From positions 565,304 to 629,303 of the forward strand of contig NZ_SCKT01000003.1 of assembly GCF_014155765.1 (NCBI RefSeq): 64,000 nt of DNA, in the 5' to 3' direction. Each line of letters starts with the position of its first letter. Within the stretch, counting starts at the first letter, position 1. Position numbers and translations under genes: made by a program. The notes below the pieces were generated by a model. That model worked only from the letters and a program-made list of their open reading frames with translations, was not told the DNA's origin and did not search any database. Shown in pieces: positions 1 through 8,315 of this stretch. The stretch comes from Pantoea dispersa (lineage in GTDB: Bacteria; Pseudomonadota; Gammaproteobacteria; Enterobacterales; Enterobacteriaceae).

Positions 1-613
1 GCGCCTGTTGCCAGGCGCTAAATCGCGCCCGCGCTGACGCGGAGCTTGCAGGCCCGTTCAGCACGCCAATCTGCCGGTGGCCGAGCGCCACCAGATGATC
101 CACCGCCTGCTGCGCACCGCTGGTGCTCCGGTACTGACACTGCGCCACGGCCGCGCTGCGCTCCACATCTAAAAACAGCGTCGGTTTGCTGCCGCACTGC
201 TGCTGAATCTGCGCCGCCTGCGCGGCATCCAGCGGCAGGTTGATCAGCAGAGCATCGACGCGCTGCGCCAGCAGTTCATGCACCGTGTCCTGCGCGTGGC
301 TGGTGGCATTGGCCATGGCGATCACCAGATGATAGCCCTGCGCCGCCGCGCGCTGCTGAATCGCCGAAGCAATCTGCGCTGGCGCCATTAGCGCCAGATC
401 GCTGGTCGCCAGACCGAGCGTGCGCGTGGCCTTGCCGGCCAGCTGCTGCGCGACCCGGTTTGGCACGTAGCTGAGCTGCTGCATCGCGGCTTCCACCCGC
501 GCGCGGGTGCGGGGTGACACCTGCGCCGAATGGTTCAGCACCCGGGAAACCGTTTGATAGGAGACGCCAGCCAGCCGGGCGACATCGTCAAGCGTTACGG
601 AACGCGCTGTCAT
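1..613 (-). CDS. lacI: LacI-family transcriptional repressor, 3' part outside window
   Basis: The reading frame opens at an ATG at 613 and runs off the left edge, giving the first 204 residues. An AGGAGG ribosome site lies just upstream. Residues 6-26 form the LacI-type helix-turn-helix, including VSYQTVSRVLN, followed by a hinge helix and the start of the ligand domain. The FLDV stretch and the later HLVALGHRQIGVLNGP stretch resemble E. coli LacI itself more than PurR or GalR, so it may control beta-galactoside use. Its regulated genes would lie to the left, beyond the window. No lac-type operator was seen in the 100 bp shared with the divergent ydcF gene. The family call is firm; orthology with lacI is an inference. 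Confidence 0.85.
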   Translation of the reverse strand, partial: MTARSVTLDDVARLAGVSYQTVSRVLNHSAQVSPRTRARVEAAMQQLSYVPNRVAQQLAGKATRTLGLATSDLALMAPAQIASAIQQRAAAQGYHLVIAMANATSHAQDTVHELLAQRVDALLINLPLDAAQAAQIQQQCGSKPTLFLDVERSAAVAQCQYRSTSGAQQAVDHLVALGHRQIGVLNGPASSASARARFSAWQQA

Positions 614-712
614 TGATCCCTCCTGATGAGAATGCGGCGAGTGTAGCAAATTTTTCCCTGCCGTCGCGGTATTAAGGCGTTACACTGCCAGTGATAACGC
701 AAGGAGAAAGTG

Positions 713-1483
713 ATGCAGCTCAATGACCATCAAATTCAGGATATCAACACCATTGCCGCCTGGCTGGCGCTCGATCAGCTGCCAAAGGACGGTACGCTGG
801 AGGTCGATTTAGCCATACTTGCCGGACATGCGGTGCTGCCGAACGTCGAAGCGGTGATTGCGCTGGCGAAGAAATATCAGCTGCCGTTGCTGATCAGCGG
901 CGGCATCGGTCACTCAACCGCGCTGCTGGCCGCGATGATTGCCAGCCATCCGCTCTACCGCCAGATCGACACCGCCGGCAAGGGCGAAGCGCAGCTGCTG
1001 GGCGAGATGGCGCGCGTGTTCGCTGAGCTGCCTGACGATCAGCTGCTGCTGGAAACCGCCTCACGCAACTGTGGCGAAAACGCCGTCCTGAGCCAGCGCC
1101 TGCTGGATGAGCAGCAGTGGCAGCCGCAGCGCGTGCTGCTGGTGCAGGATCCGTTGATGCAGCGCCGCAGCTGGGAAACCTTCCGCTGGCAGTGGCGCGA
1201 TCGCGAGCATGCGCCGGAATTCATCAGCTGGCCGGTGTTTGTGCCGCAGGTGATGATGGATGCGGGCATGCTGCGCATCGTTGGCGCGCCGCCGCAGGGG
1301 TTGTGGTCAGTGGAGCGTTTCCTGTCGTTGCTGATGGGCGAGGTGCAGCGCCTGCGTGACGACGCCAGCGGCTATGGCCCGAACGGCAAGGGGTTCTTCG
1401 GTCACGTTGATGTACCCGACGCGGTCGAAGCAGCCTGGCAGCGCCTGATGCAGCTGCCCGGTGTGCAGTCGCGGTTGGGTTGA
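713..1483 (+). CDS. ydcF: YdcF-like DUF218 domain protein
   Basis: The 256-residue protein follows E. coli YdcF nearly end to end. Shared blocks are VLPNVEAVIALAKK, LLISGGIGHST, NCGENA, VVQDP-type VQDPLMQRR, LWSVERFLSLL and DDASGYGPNG. DUF218 proteins have a Rossmann-like fold; YdcF has been reported to bind S-adenosylmethionine, but its reaction is unknown. There is no signal peptide or membrane span. The ATG at 713 is preferred over the GTG at 710 because AAGGAG at 701-706 then has a 6-base spacing. It is divergent from the LacI-type gene, and a palindromic repeat follows its stop. Confidence 0.92.
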   Translation: MQLNDHQIQDINTIAAWLALDQLPKDGTLEVDLAILAGHAVLPNVEAVIALAKKYQLPLLISGGIGHSTALLAAMIASHPLYRQIDTAGKGEAQLLGEMARVFAELPDDQLLLETASRNCGENAVLSQRLLDEQQWQPQRVLLVQDPLMQRRSWETFRWQWRDREHAPEFISWPVFVPQVMMDAGMLRIVGAPPQGLWSVERFLSLLMGEVQRLRDDASGYGPNGKGFFGHVDVPDAVEAAWQRLMQLPGVQSRLG

Positions 1484-1533
1484 GCCGTCACCAAAAGCAT
1501 ATGTGATTGAGTAAAGAGAATATTCTGCCTTAT

Positions 1534-1609
1534 CCGTAGCGGCGCAATTTATTGCGCAACCGGCCGCGGTGCGGAAATGCACATTGCGCGATAAATCGCG
1601 CCGCTACGG
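1534..1609. repeat. Palindromic intergenic repeat, family 1 (BIME-like)
   Basis: A perfect 12-bp inverted repeat, CCGTAGCGGCGC at 1534-1545 and GCGCCGCTACGG at 1598-1609, encloses two shorter palindromes (GCGCAATTTATTGCGC and GCGCGATAAATCGCGC). The same arms recur at 36193-36908, 37447-37531 and 44484-44559, and in part near 8000-8306. A short second palindrome of the GATGCGCATTCATGCGC type follows near 1659-1675. It lies between the stop of ydcF and the convergent PanE-family gene. Confidence 0.85.
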
Positions 1610-1699
1610 TTTGTGCGACTGGCTGGTGCCGCAATGACATGTCGCACAAATAACAGGATGCGCATTCATGCGCACCTGGCACGCCACGCACCGGACTGA

Positions 1700-2611
1700 T
1701 CACCGCGTCTGCAAATACACCTGCAAATTCACATACACCGCGTTCAGCAGCGGCGTCGCCACCGCATGGCGCGCGCCGCGCACCAGCAAATCGCCGATGA
1801 TCTGATCGGCTTCGATATCGTAGCCCTGGGTTAAATCGCGGTACATGGATGAGGTCATCGCCGCATCAGGATTGTTCAGCGTCTCATAAATCTTCGCCGT
1901 CACGGCCGGACGCTGTTGGTAGCCATCGGCGGTGATCACCGCCAGCACCTCAGCGAAAATGCCCTGTAGCAGCGCTTCACCACCGGCTGAACGCAGGATG
2001 TGCTGCGTATTGCCGCGCGCCAGACAGCACACGGCGCCCAGCGTGCTCAGCAGCAGCCACTTCTCCCACAGCTCACTGATAATGTTATCGGCGAACACGC
2101 TGTCAAACTGCGCGTCACGCAGCGCGGCATCCACGCGCGCCAGATGGGCATCGTTGTTGCCGTCCAGCGCGCCGTAGTAAAGCACGTGCAGCGGCGACAG
2201 CTGCATCACTTCGCCGTGCTCGCCCAGCGTGGCGTGAATCTTACACAGCCCGCCAATCACCTTGTCACCGAAACGTGCGCGCAGCGTATCAATGTGACGC
2301 ATACCATTGAGGATCGGCATGATCAGCGTCTGCGGCCCAACCGCCGGGGCGATGTCTTCCATCGCCTGTTCCAGCGCAAAGCTTTTCACCGTCAGGATGA
2401 TCAGATCGTAATCACCGGTCAGCGTCGAGGCCAGCGCCAGCTGCGGCTGCAGCACCGTGCTGCCCTCCGGCGTTTGCAGCACCAGTCCGGTCTGTTGCAG
2501 CTGCTGCTGGCGGCGCTCGCGCACCAGAAAGGTCACATCACGGCCGGCCTGCGCCAGGCGCGCGCCAAAGTACCCGCCGGTGGCACCGGCTCCCACAATC
2601 AGAATACGCAT
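1700..2611 (-). CDS. 2-dehydropantoate 2-reductase family protein (ApbA/PanE)
   Basis: A 303-residue NAD(P)-dependent reductase. The N-terminal Rossmann motif is MRILIVGAGATGGYFGARLA, and the second domain carries the family's NISELWEKWLLLSTLGA-like helix. PanE makes pantoate for pantothenate and CoA, but bacteria often hold several paralogues acting on other 2-keto acids, so the substrate is not assigned. The open frame extends 56 codons further upstream, into the region between this gene and the EF-G gene. The ATG at 2611 is chosen because the nucleotide-binding motif starts there. It is divergent from the EF-G paralogue. Confidence 0.88.
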   Translation of the reverse strand: MRILIVGAGATGGYFGARLAQAGRDVTFLVRERRQQQLQQTGLVLQTPEGSTVLQPQLALASTLTGDYDLIILTVKSFALEQAMEDIAPAVGPQTLIMPILNGMRHIDTLRARFGDKVIGGLCKIHATLGEHGEVMQLSPLHVLYYGALDGNNDAHLARVDAALRDAQFDSVFADNIISELWEKWLLLSTLGAVCCLARGNTQHILRSAGGEALLQGIFAEVLAVITADGYQQRPAVTAKIYETLNNPDAAMTSSMYRDLTQGYDIEADQIIGDLLVRGARHAVATPLLNAVYVNLQVYLQTR

Positions 2612-2770
2612 GGACTGTTTTCCCGTTAAGCATGAAAGCCTTACCTTAAAACGCTGCGCGTCACTGCGCCACACCGCAAATGCGGAAAACCGTGACAATC
2701 TCAGCGATGAGCAAAAAAAGCTCAAACTGTTCGTATTCATTCGTACAATGGGTTTATGCTGGGGCACAGC

Positions 2771-2798
2771 GGCGGGCAATGGTGCCTGCCGGTTTTTT
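2771..2798 (+). terminator. Terminator-like hairpin with T run in the leader of the EF-G gene
   Basis: GGCGGGCA (2771-2778) pairs with TGCCTGCC (2783-2790) with a single G-U pair and a 4-base loop. GG and seven T residues follow. It lies 25 bases upstream of the EF-G ATG on the coding strand, so it could be an attenuator or the end of an upstream transcript. There is no other plus-strand gene just upstream that needs a terminator. Confidence 0.6.
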
Positions 2799-2822
2799 TC
2801 GTCAACAGACTAAGGACGCATC

Positions 2823-4922
2823 ATGCCCCGACCCCTCCCCATCGAACGTTATCGCAACATCGGCATCTCCGCGCACATCGATGCCGGTAAAACCACCACC
2901 ACTGAGCGCATCCTGTTTTACACCGGAATGAGCCACAAGCTGGGTGAAGTGCACGATGGCGCGGCAACCACCGACTGGATGGCGCAGGAGCAGGAGCGCG
3001 GCATTACCATCACCTCGGCGGCGGTCAGCTGCTACTGGCCGGGCATGGACGGCAGCTTCACGCCGCACCGTATCAACATCATTGATACGCCCGGACACGT
3101 TGACTTCACCATTGAAGTGGAACGCTCAATGCGCGTGCTGGATGGTGCCGTGATGGTGTACGACGCGGTCGGTGGCGTTCAGCCGCAGTCAGAAACCGTG
3201 TGGCGGCAGGCGAATAAATACCACGTGCCGCGCATTGCGTTCGTCAACAAGATGGACCGCCAGGGCGCGGACTTTTTCCGCGTGGTGCAGATGATGAAAG
3301 ATCGCCTGCAGGCGCATCCGGTGCCGATTGTCATTCCCATCGGCGCTGAAGAGCAGTTCAGCGGGGTCATCGATCTCAACAAAATGCGCGCCATCTACTG
3401 GGACGACGCCAGCCAGGGCATGAGCTTTAGCTATGCGCCGATTCCGGACGCGCTGCAGGCGCAGGCGGCGGAGTGGCGGGAAAACATGGTGGCAGCAGCG
3501 GCAGAAGCCAGCGAAACGCTGATGGATCGCTATCTGGAGCAGGGCGATCTCAGTGAAGACGAGGTGATTGCCGGGCTGCGGCAGCGCACGCTGGCGGGCG
3601 AAATCCAGCCGATGCTGTGCGGCAGCGCGTTTAAAAACAAAGGGGTGCAGCGCATGCTCGATGCGGTCATCGAACTGATGCCTTCACCGCTCGACGTGCC
3701 ACCGGTCGCCGGCATCAACGAGCGCGGCGAACACGACGAACGCCATGCTGACGATGAGGAACCTTTCTCGGCGCTGGCGTTCAAGCTGATGAGCGATCCT
3801 TACGTCGGTCAGCTGACCTTTGTGCGCGTCTATTCTGGCGTGCTGCGCAAGGGTGACAGCGTGTGGAACGCGGTGAAAGGGCGTAAAGAGCGCATTGGCC
3901 GCATCGTGCAGATGCAGGCTAACGATCGCATCGAAATTGATGAGATCCGCGCCGGCGATATTGCCGCCTGCGTCGGGCTGAAAGAGGTCACCACCGGCGA
4001 AACGCTGTGCGATCCTGATGCGGTAATCACGCTGGAGCGCATGGAATTTCCCGATCCGGTGATTTCGCTGTCGATAGAGCCAAAGACCAAAGGCGACCAG
4101 GAAAAAATGGGGCTGGCGCTACAGCGGCTGGCGGCAGAGGATCCGTCGTTCCGGCTGCACACCGATGAGGAGTCCGGTCAGACCATCATCTCCGGCATGG
4201 GTGAACTGCATCTGGAGATCATCGTCGACCGTCTGAAACGCGAGTTCGGCGTGGAAGCCAATATTGGCCGGCCGCAGGTAACCTACCGCGAAACCATCCG
4301 CAAAACGGTGCGCGAGGTGGAAGGGAAATTCGTGCGTCAGTCAGGCGGTAAGGGCCAGTATGGTCACGTGGTGCTGACGCTGGAGCCGCAGGCGGCTGGA
4401 AGCGGTTTCGCCTTTGAAGACGCGACCAAAGGCGGCGTGGTGCCGCGCGAATTCATTCCTTCGGTGGAGAAGGGCATTCGCGAAGCGCTCAACAGCGGCG
4501 TGCTGGCCGGTTATCCGGTGGTCGACATCAAAGCCACGCTGACGTTTGGCTCTTATCACGACGTTGACTCGTCCGAGATGGCGTTCCGCATGGCGGCGAT
4601 CTTTGGCTTCAAAGCGGCAGCGAAGCAGGCCGATCCGGTGATACTTGAGCCGGTGATGCAAGTGGAAGTGGAGACGCCGGAAGAGTATGCCGGCGGCGTG
4701 ATGGGCGATTTGTCATCCCGGCGCGGCACGCTGCAGGGCATGGACGAGCGTTTCGGCGCGCGCATTATCCGTGCTGAAGTGCCGCTGGCCGAGATGTTTG
4801 GCTACGCCACCACGCTACGCTCAATGTCTCAGGGCCGCGCCACGTATAGCATGGAGTTTGCCCACTACGCCGAAGCACCGCGTAACGTCGCAGAGGCGAT
4901 TATCGCGGCTCGCGCACAGTAA
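2823..4922 (+). CDS. fusA: Elongation factor G, stand-alone paralogue
   Basis: A full-length 699-residue EF-G (E. coli FusA is 704). The GTPase motifs are intact: AHIDAGKT at 17-24, DTPGH at 88-92 and NKMD at 142-145. Domains II to V follow, with the conserved [23 protein letters not shown]-like [10 protein letters not shown] and [10 protein letters not shown] blocks. It should catalyse GTP-driven ribosomal translocation or act in ribosome recycling. The gene is not in a str operon: no rpsL, rpsG or tuf is adjacent, and the neighbours are a reductase and a PhnD-like gene. I infer a second EF-G besides the housekeeping copy. TAAGGA precedes the ATG. A terminator-like hairpin in its leader suggests control by attenuation. 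Confidence 0.93.
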   Translation: MPRPLPIERYRNIGISAHIDAGKTTTTERILFYTGMSHKLGEVHDGAATTDWMAQEQERGITITSAAVSCYWPGMDGSFTPHRINIIDTPGHVDFTIEVERSMRVLDGAVMVYDAVGGVQPQSETVWRQANKYHVPRIAFVNKMDRQGADFFRVVQMMKDRLQAHPVPIVIPIGAEEQFSGVIDLNKMRAIYWDDASQGMSFSYAPIPDALQAQAAEWRENMVAAAAEASETLMDRYLEQGDLSEDEVIAGLRQRTLAGEIQPMLCGSAFKNKGVQRMLDAVIELMPSPLDVPPVAGINERGEHDERHADDEEPFSALAFKLMSDPYVGQLTFVRVYSGVLRKGDSVWNAVKGRKERIGRIVQMQANDRIEIDEIRAGDIAACVGLKEVTTGETLCDPDAVITLERMEFPDPVISLSIEPKTKGDQEKMGLALQRLAAEDPSFRLHTDEESGQTIISGMGELHLEIIVDRLKREFGVEANIGRPQVTYRETIRKTVREVEGKFVRQSGGKGQYGHVVLTLEPQAAGSGFAFEDATKGGVVPREFIPSVEKGIREALNSGVLAGYPVVDIKATLTFGSYHDVDSSEMAFRMAAIFGFKAAAKQADPVILEPVMQVEVETPEEYAGGVMGDLSSRRGTLQGMDERFGARIIRAEVPLAEMFGYATTLRSMSQGRATYSMEFAHYAEAPRNVAEAIIAARAQ

Positions 4923-4927
4923 GTCCG

Positions 4928-4949
4928 CTGGCGGCAGGGATGCCGCCGG
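4928..4949 (+). terminator. Hairpin after the EF-G gene
   Basis: CTGGCGGCA (4928-4936) pairs with TGCCGCCGG (4941-4949) around a GGGA loop, six bases after the EF-G stop codon. A weak T-containing tract (TTAGTGCTTTATTT) follows. It sits between convergent genes, so it may serve both. Confidence 0.5.
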
Positions 4950-4961
4950 TTAGTGCTTTAT

Positions 4962-5747
4962 TTACAGCGCCGTCACGCCCAGCGCGGCGGCGTCATCTTC
5001 CCAGCGTTTAACCTCGTCAAACCAGTCGCGCTGCGGCACAGAAAAGCCCGCCAGCAGGTTGGCCTTCATCACATCCTTGTAATCCTCCACATTGGCCAGC
5101 TCAAACAGCGTGCTGCGCAGCTTTTCCAGTAGCAGACTGTCGGTTTTCGCCGAGGTTATCAGCGGCAGCGCGGCACACAGCGGGGTTTCACCGATAATGG
5201 CTAAGCCCTGCAGCTCCTGCGGCCGGTATTTGCGCAGCAGCGCCCAGGTGATGCAATCAATGGCGGCGAGGTCGGCCTGTCCGGCGCGCAGCGCGGCCAG
5301 CGACTGGCGGTGGCTGCCGCTGAACCGGGTAGTGGCGAAGAATTTGCCGTCCTGGGCCAGCGGCGCGACCACGTAGCGCAGCGAATTGTATCCGGAGTGT
5401 GAGTCATTGCTGTTGCACACTGCGCGACGGTCGCGGAAATCGGCGAGGCTCAGGTTCTCATCTTCCTGCCGTGCCACCAGCCAGCTGCGATAGCGCAGAT
5501 CATGGCAGCCAGGCGCATTGGACTGAAACGTGCCCACCAGTTGCACGTCAGGCAATAGCGCGACCAGCGGATAGCCGCAGGTCTGACTCAGCAGCAGATT
5601 GTCATCACGCCAGTGTGGCAGCAGGTCGTCGTGCCACTGCACCTCAGCCTGCACGCCGCGCTTCGCCAGCAGCCGCGTCAGCACTGAGGTCATGGCCAGC
5701 GTGCTCGGGTGGTCGATGTCGTACATCGGTAAAGAGATGATGTGCAT
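4962..5747 (-). CDS. PhnD-like periplasmic-binding-fold protein without signal peptide
   Basis: This 261-residue protein resembles the phosphate/phosphite/phosphonate substrate-binding family (PhnD-like). It has the SYRSWLVAR-like first lobe, the GYNSLRYVV hinge segment and the LRAGQADLAAIDCITWALL block that in these proteins lines the second lobe. Unlike true PhnD it has no signal peptide: it starts MHIISLPMYD and enters the first beta strand directly. It is therefore probably cytoplasmic, perhaps a sensor or carrier, and the ligand is unknown. The ATG at 5747 is supported by AAGGAC eight bases upstream. It overlaps the 3' end of the desaturase gene by 104 bases in another frame, which suggests co-transcription and translational coupling. 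Confidence 0.72.
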   Translation of the reverse strand: MHIISLPMYDIDHPSTLAMTSVLTRLLAKRGVQAEVQWHDDLLPHWRDDNLLLSQTCGYPLVALLPDVQLVGTFQSNAPGCHDLRYRSWLVARQEDENLSLADFRDRRAVCNSNDSHSGYNSLRYVVAPLAQDGKFFATTRFSGSHRQSLAALRAGQADLAAIDCITWALLRKYRPQELQGLAIIGETPLCAALPLITSAKTDSLLLEKLRSTLFELANVEDYKDVMKANLLAGFSVPQRDWFDEVKRWEDDAAALGVTAL

Positions 5748-6717
5748 TCTGTGCGTCCTTGTGGTGTCCCGGGTGGGCGTTAACGTCGATCGGCTGACGC
5801 CAGAAGCGCTTCATCCATTCGCCGTAACCGGCAACGCGAAAACCCTGATTACGCTGATAGTAGCCGTCGCGGTAGAGCAAATAGACTTTGCGCAGACCGT
5901 ACCAGGGTAAACCGGGCAGATCGTGATGTACAGAATGATAGTTGAGATTCAGGAACAGCAGGCGCCACGGCCAGGCCGCTTCGTTATTCACCGAGCGCGC
6001 CAGCGGCGCCTCATCGGCACGATGTTCGTAAAATGAGCGCACCTTGGTCAGCATCAGCGCCGGATAGCTCACCGCCAGCACCAGCCACAGCGGGGAAAAG
6101 CCGTGCAGGCTGAGCCAGTAAAAAAGTCCGGCCAGCAGTAGCAGGTGCACCAGCCACATCATCATCGCCGGCACGTCGCGCTGCACCACGCTTTGCGTCA
6201 GCGCGCGCAGCGTGGCGAGGATATCCAGCAGCGGTCCCAGCAGCAGACGTCCCGGAAAGGTGTTGCGCAGATGGATAACGCGCTGCTGCCAGGGTTTGAG
6301 CCGAGCCCAGTGCGCCGGCGACAGATAATAGGTTTCCGGATCATCATGCGGATCGGTCAGGGTGTGGTTGCGGTGATGCGCCAGGTGCGAATCCCGGTAC
6401 AGACCATACGGATACCACACCGCCAGCGGCAGCGTGCCAAACAGCTGATTAAGGCGCGGCAGGCGCGTCGGATGGCCATGAATCAACTCATGCTGCAGCG
6501 ACAAATACCAGGTGGTGAACAGGATCAGCAGCAGCGTGGCGAGGGGCAGGCCCAGCGTTTGCCAGTACAGCACGCTGGCGAACCAGCCGCTATAAACGGT
6601 AATGATTAACAGCCAGGTCGGCAATTCGCTGCGCCAGAGCCAGCTGCGCGCCAGCTGATGCACCACTTCGCGCTGTTGCGCACTGAGGTAGGCGGAGGTT
6701 CCTTTGACCATGTTCAT
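5644..6717 (-). CDS. Membrane fatty acid desaturase family protein
   Basis: About 357 residues with several hydrophobic segments and the three histidine clusters of diiron membrane desaturases and hydroxylases: HELIHGH, HLAHHRNH and HSVHHD. The DPHDDPETYYLS segment after the second box and FLNLNYHSVHHDLPGLPWYGL around the third are typical of this group. Likely reaction: O2-dependent desaturation or hydroxylation of a lipid or other hydrophobic chain at the inner membrane. The start is uncertain. The frame is open from a TTG at 6780, and ATGs lie at 6717 and 6711, none with a clear ribosome site; 6717 is taken. The histidine-rich C-terminal tail is encoded where the next gene already begins. 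Confidence 0.82.
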   Translation of the reverse strand: MNMVKGTSAYLSAQQREVVHQLARSWLWRSELPTWLLIITVYSGWFASVLYWQTLGLPLATLLLILFTTWYLSLQHELIHGHPTRLPRLNQLFGTLPLAVWYPYGLYRDSHLAHHRNHTLTDPHDDPETYYLSPAHWARLKPWQQRVIHLRNTFPGRLLLGPLLDILATLRALTQSVVQRDVPAMMMWLVHLLLLAGLFYWLSLHGFSPLWLVLAVSYPALMLTKVRSFYEHRADEAPLARSVNNEAAWPWRLLFLNLNYHSVHHDLPGLPWYGLRKVYLLYRDGYYQRNQGFRVAGYGEWMKRFWRQPIDVNAHPGHHKDAQNAHHLFTDVRHRPPEHAGHDLSADAAAGEARRAG

Positions 6718-6928
6718 GTGTTCAGTCAGCGAGACGGGAAAAGATGCGCTCACGATGCGCGATACGCGTGATAAACACAAAGACGGAAAATTGCTTTGTT
6801 ATGCAAAAAAGTTGAAGAAGCGCGCGAAAACTATTGGCTATCAGTCCTCTTCGCACAGGCGTAACCTTACCTCATCGAATTCTGATTGATGACGCCGGCG
6901 CCGTTCTGGCCCGCGAGGAGCATTTAGC

Positions 6929-7951
6929 ATGAAAAAAATTGGCTTTTTATCTTTCGGTCACTGGACCCCGTCACCACACTCGGCCACCCGTTCGGCGCAG
7001 GATGTGCTGCTGCAGTCGATTGACCTGGCTGTCGCCGCCGAAGAACTGGGTGCCGACGGTGCCTATTTCCGCGTACACCACTTTGCCCGCCAGCTGAGTT
7101 CACCGTTTCCGCTGCTGGCGGCGGTCGGTGCCAAAACCAGCCGCATCGAGATTGGTACCGGTGTGATCGACATGCGTTACGAAAATCCGCTGTATATGGC
7201 GGAAGACGCCGGGGCAGCGGACCTGATCGCCAACGGCCGTTTGCAGCTCGGCCTGAGCCGTGGCTCGCCGGAGCAGGTAATTGAAGGCTACCGCTACTTT
7301 GGCTTTAATCCGCGCGAAGGGGAAACCGATGCGGATATGGGACGTCGTCACACCGAAGAGCTGCTGGAAGTGCTGCGTGGCGAAGGGTTTGCCAAACCCA
7401 ATCCGCAGCCGATGTTCCCGAATCCACCGGGGCTGCTGCGCCTGGAGCCATATTCCGAAGGCCTGCGCGAGCGTATCTGGTGGGGCTCTGGCTCGAACGC
7501 CACATCGATCTGGGCAGCCCAGCTGGGGATGAATTTGCAGAGTTCGACGCTGAAGGATGACGAGACCGGCGAACCGTTCCATGTGCAGCAGGCGAAGCAG
7601 ATTCGCGCCTATAAAGAAGCCTGGCAGGCGGCAGGGCATCAGCGTGCACCGCGCGTGTCGGTCAGCCGCAGTATTTTTGCCCTGATGAACGACACCGACC
7701 GCGCTTACTTCGGTCGCAGCGGACAGGAGCAGGATTCCGTCGGGTTCCTCGATGAGAAAACCCGCGCCATCTTTGGGCGTAGCTATGCCGCAGAGCCGGA
7801 GCAGCTGATCAAACAGCTGGCACAGGATGAAGCGATCGCGGAAGCGGATACCCTGTTGCTGACTATCCCTAATCAGCTTGGCGTGGATTATTGTGCGCAC
7901 GTGATCGACAGCATTCTGACCCACGTCGCGCCAGAGCTCGGCTGGCGTTAA
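6929..7951 (+). CDS. Luciferase-like (LLM class) flavin-dependent oxidoreductase
   Basis: A 340-residue TIM-barrel protein of the bacterial luciferase-like family. Visible features are MKKIGFLSFGHW at the first strand, AEELGADGAYFRVHHFA, TSRIEIGTGVIDMRYENPLYMAEDAGAADL-type block and LGLSRGSPEQ. Members use reduced FMN, or F420 in other taxa, for monooxygenation; in Enterobacterales FMNH2 is expected. The substrate is unknown. GAGGAG lies eight bases before the ATG. The gene stands alone, divergent from the desaturase gene, with a block of palindromic repeats after it. Confidence 0.88.
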   Translation: MKKIGFLSFGHWTPSPHSATRSAQDVLLQSIDLAVAAEELGADGAYFRVHHFARQLSSPFPLLAAVGAKTSRIEIGTGVIDMRYENPLYMAEDAGAADLIANGRLQLGLSRGSPEQVIEGYRYFGFNPREGETDADMGRRHTEELLEVLRGEGFAKPNPQPMFPNPPGLLRLEPYSEGLRERIWWGSGSNATSIWAAQLGMNLQSSTLKDDETGEPFHVQQAKQIRAYKEAWQAAGHQRAPRVSVSRSIFALMNDTDRAYFGRSGQEQDSVGFLDEKTRAIFGRSYAAEPEQLIKQLAQDEAIAEADTLLLTIPNQLGVDYCAHVIDSILTHVAPELGWR

Positions 7952-7974
7952 GCCACAGTGCGCAGGGAAGCGCA

Positions 7975-8306
7975 CAATTATTGCGCGATAAATCGCGCCG
8001 CTACCAGGTGCGCATAAATGCGCACCCTGGGAAATGCGGCAAGGTCTTTTGACGTGTATCAGATTCTGCAGGGTTGCCATTGATGGCGACAATGCGTCCT
8101 TCACGAACGCACCCAGACCTTGTAACCCGCATTCGACCCTGTAGGGTCGCCATTTATGGCGACCAACCCATTGCGCGATAAATCGCGCCGCGACCAGGTG
8201 CGCATAAATGCGCACCCTGGGAAATTCAGCAAAGGCTTTAACCCGTTTTAGATTCTGTAGGGTCGCCATTCATGGCGACCAACTATTGCCCGATAAATCG
8301 CGCCGT
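7975..8306. repeat. Composite palindromic repeat block
   Basis: This 330-bp non-coding stretch between the LLM oxidoreductase and the GT8 gene is made almost wholly of repeats. Arm A (GCGCGATAAATCGCGCCGC) occurs at about 7983, 8172 and, degenerate, 8288. Palindrome B (CAGGTGCGCATAAATGCGCA) occurs at about 8005 and 8197. Palindrome C (GGTCGCCAT, two bases, ATGGCGACC) occurs at 8145-8164 and 8261-8280, with a decayed copy near 8073. No gene is seen in it. Confidence 0.8.
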
Positions 8307-8315
8307 TAACAGCCA

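Noticed and set aside
614-712. Possible lac-type operator between the LacI-like gene and ydcF
   Set aside because: No inverted repeat resembling lacO was found; only weak promoter-like hexamers.
2000-2629. 209-codon plus-strand frame
   Set aside because: Shadow of the PanE-family gene on the other strand.
7100-8269. 389-codon minus-strand open frame
   Set aside because: It is antisense to the LLM oxidoreductase gene and runs into palindromic repeats. High GC codon bias keeps such frames open; no family features.
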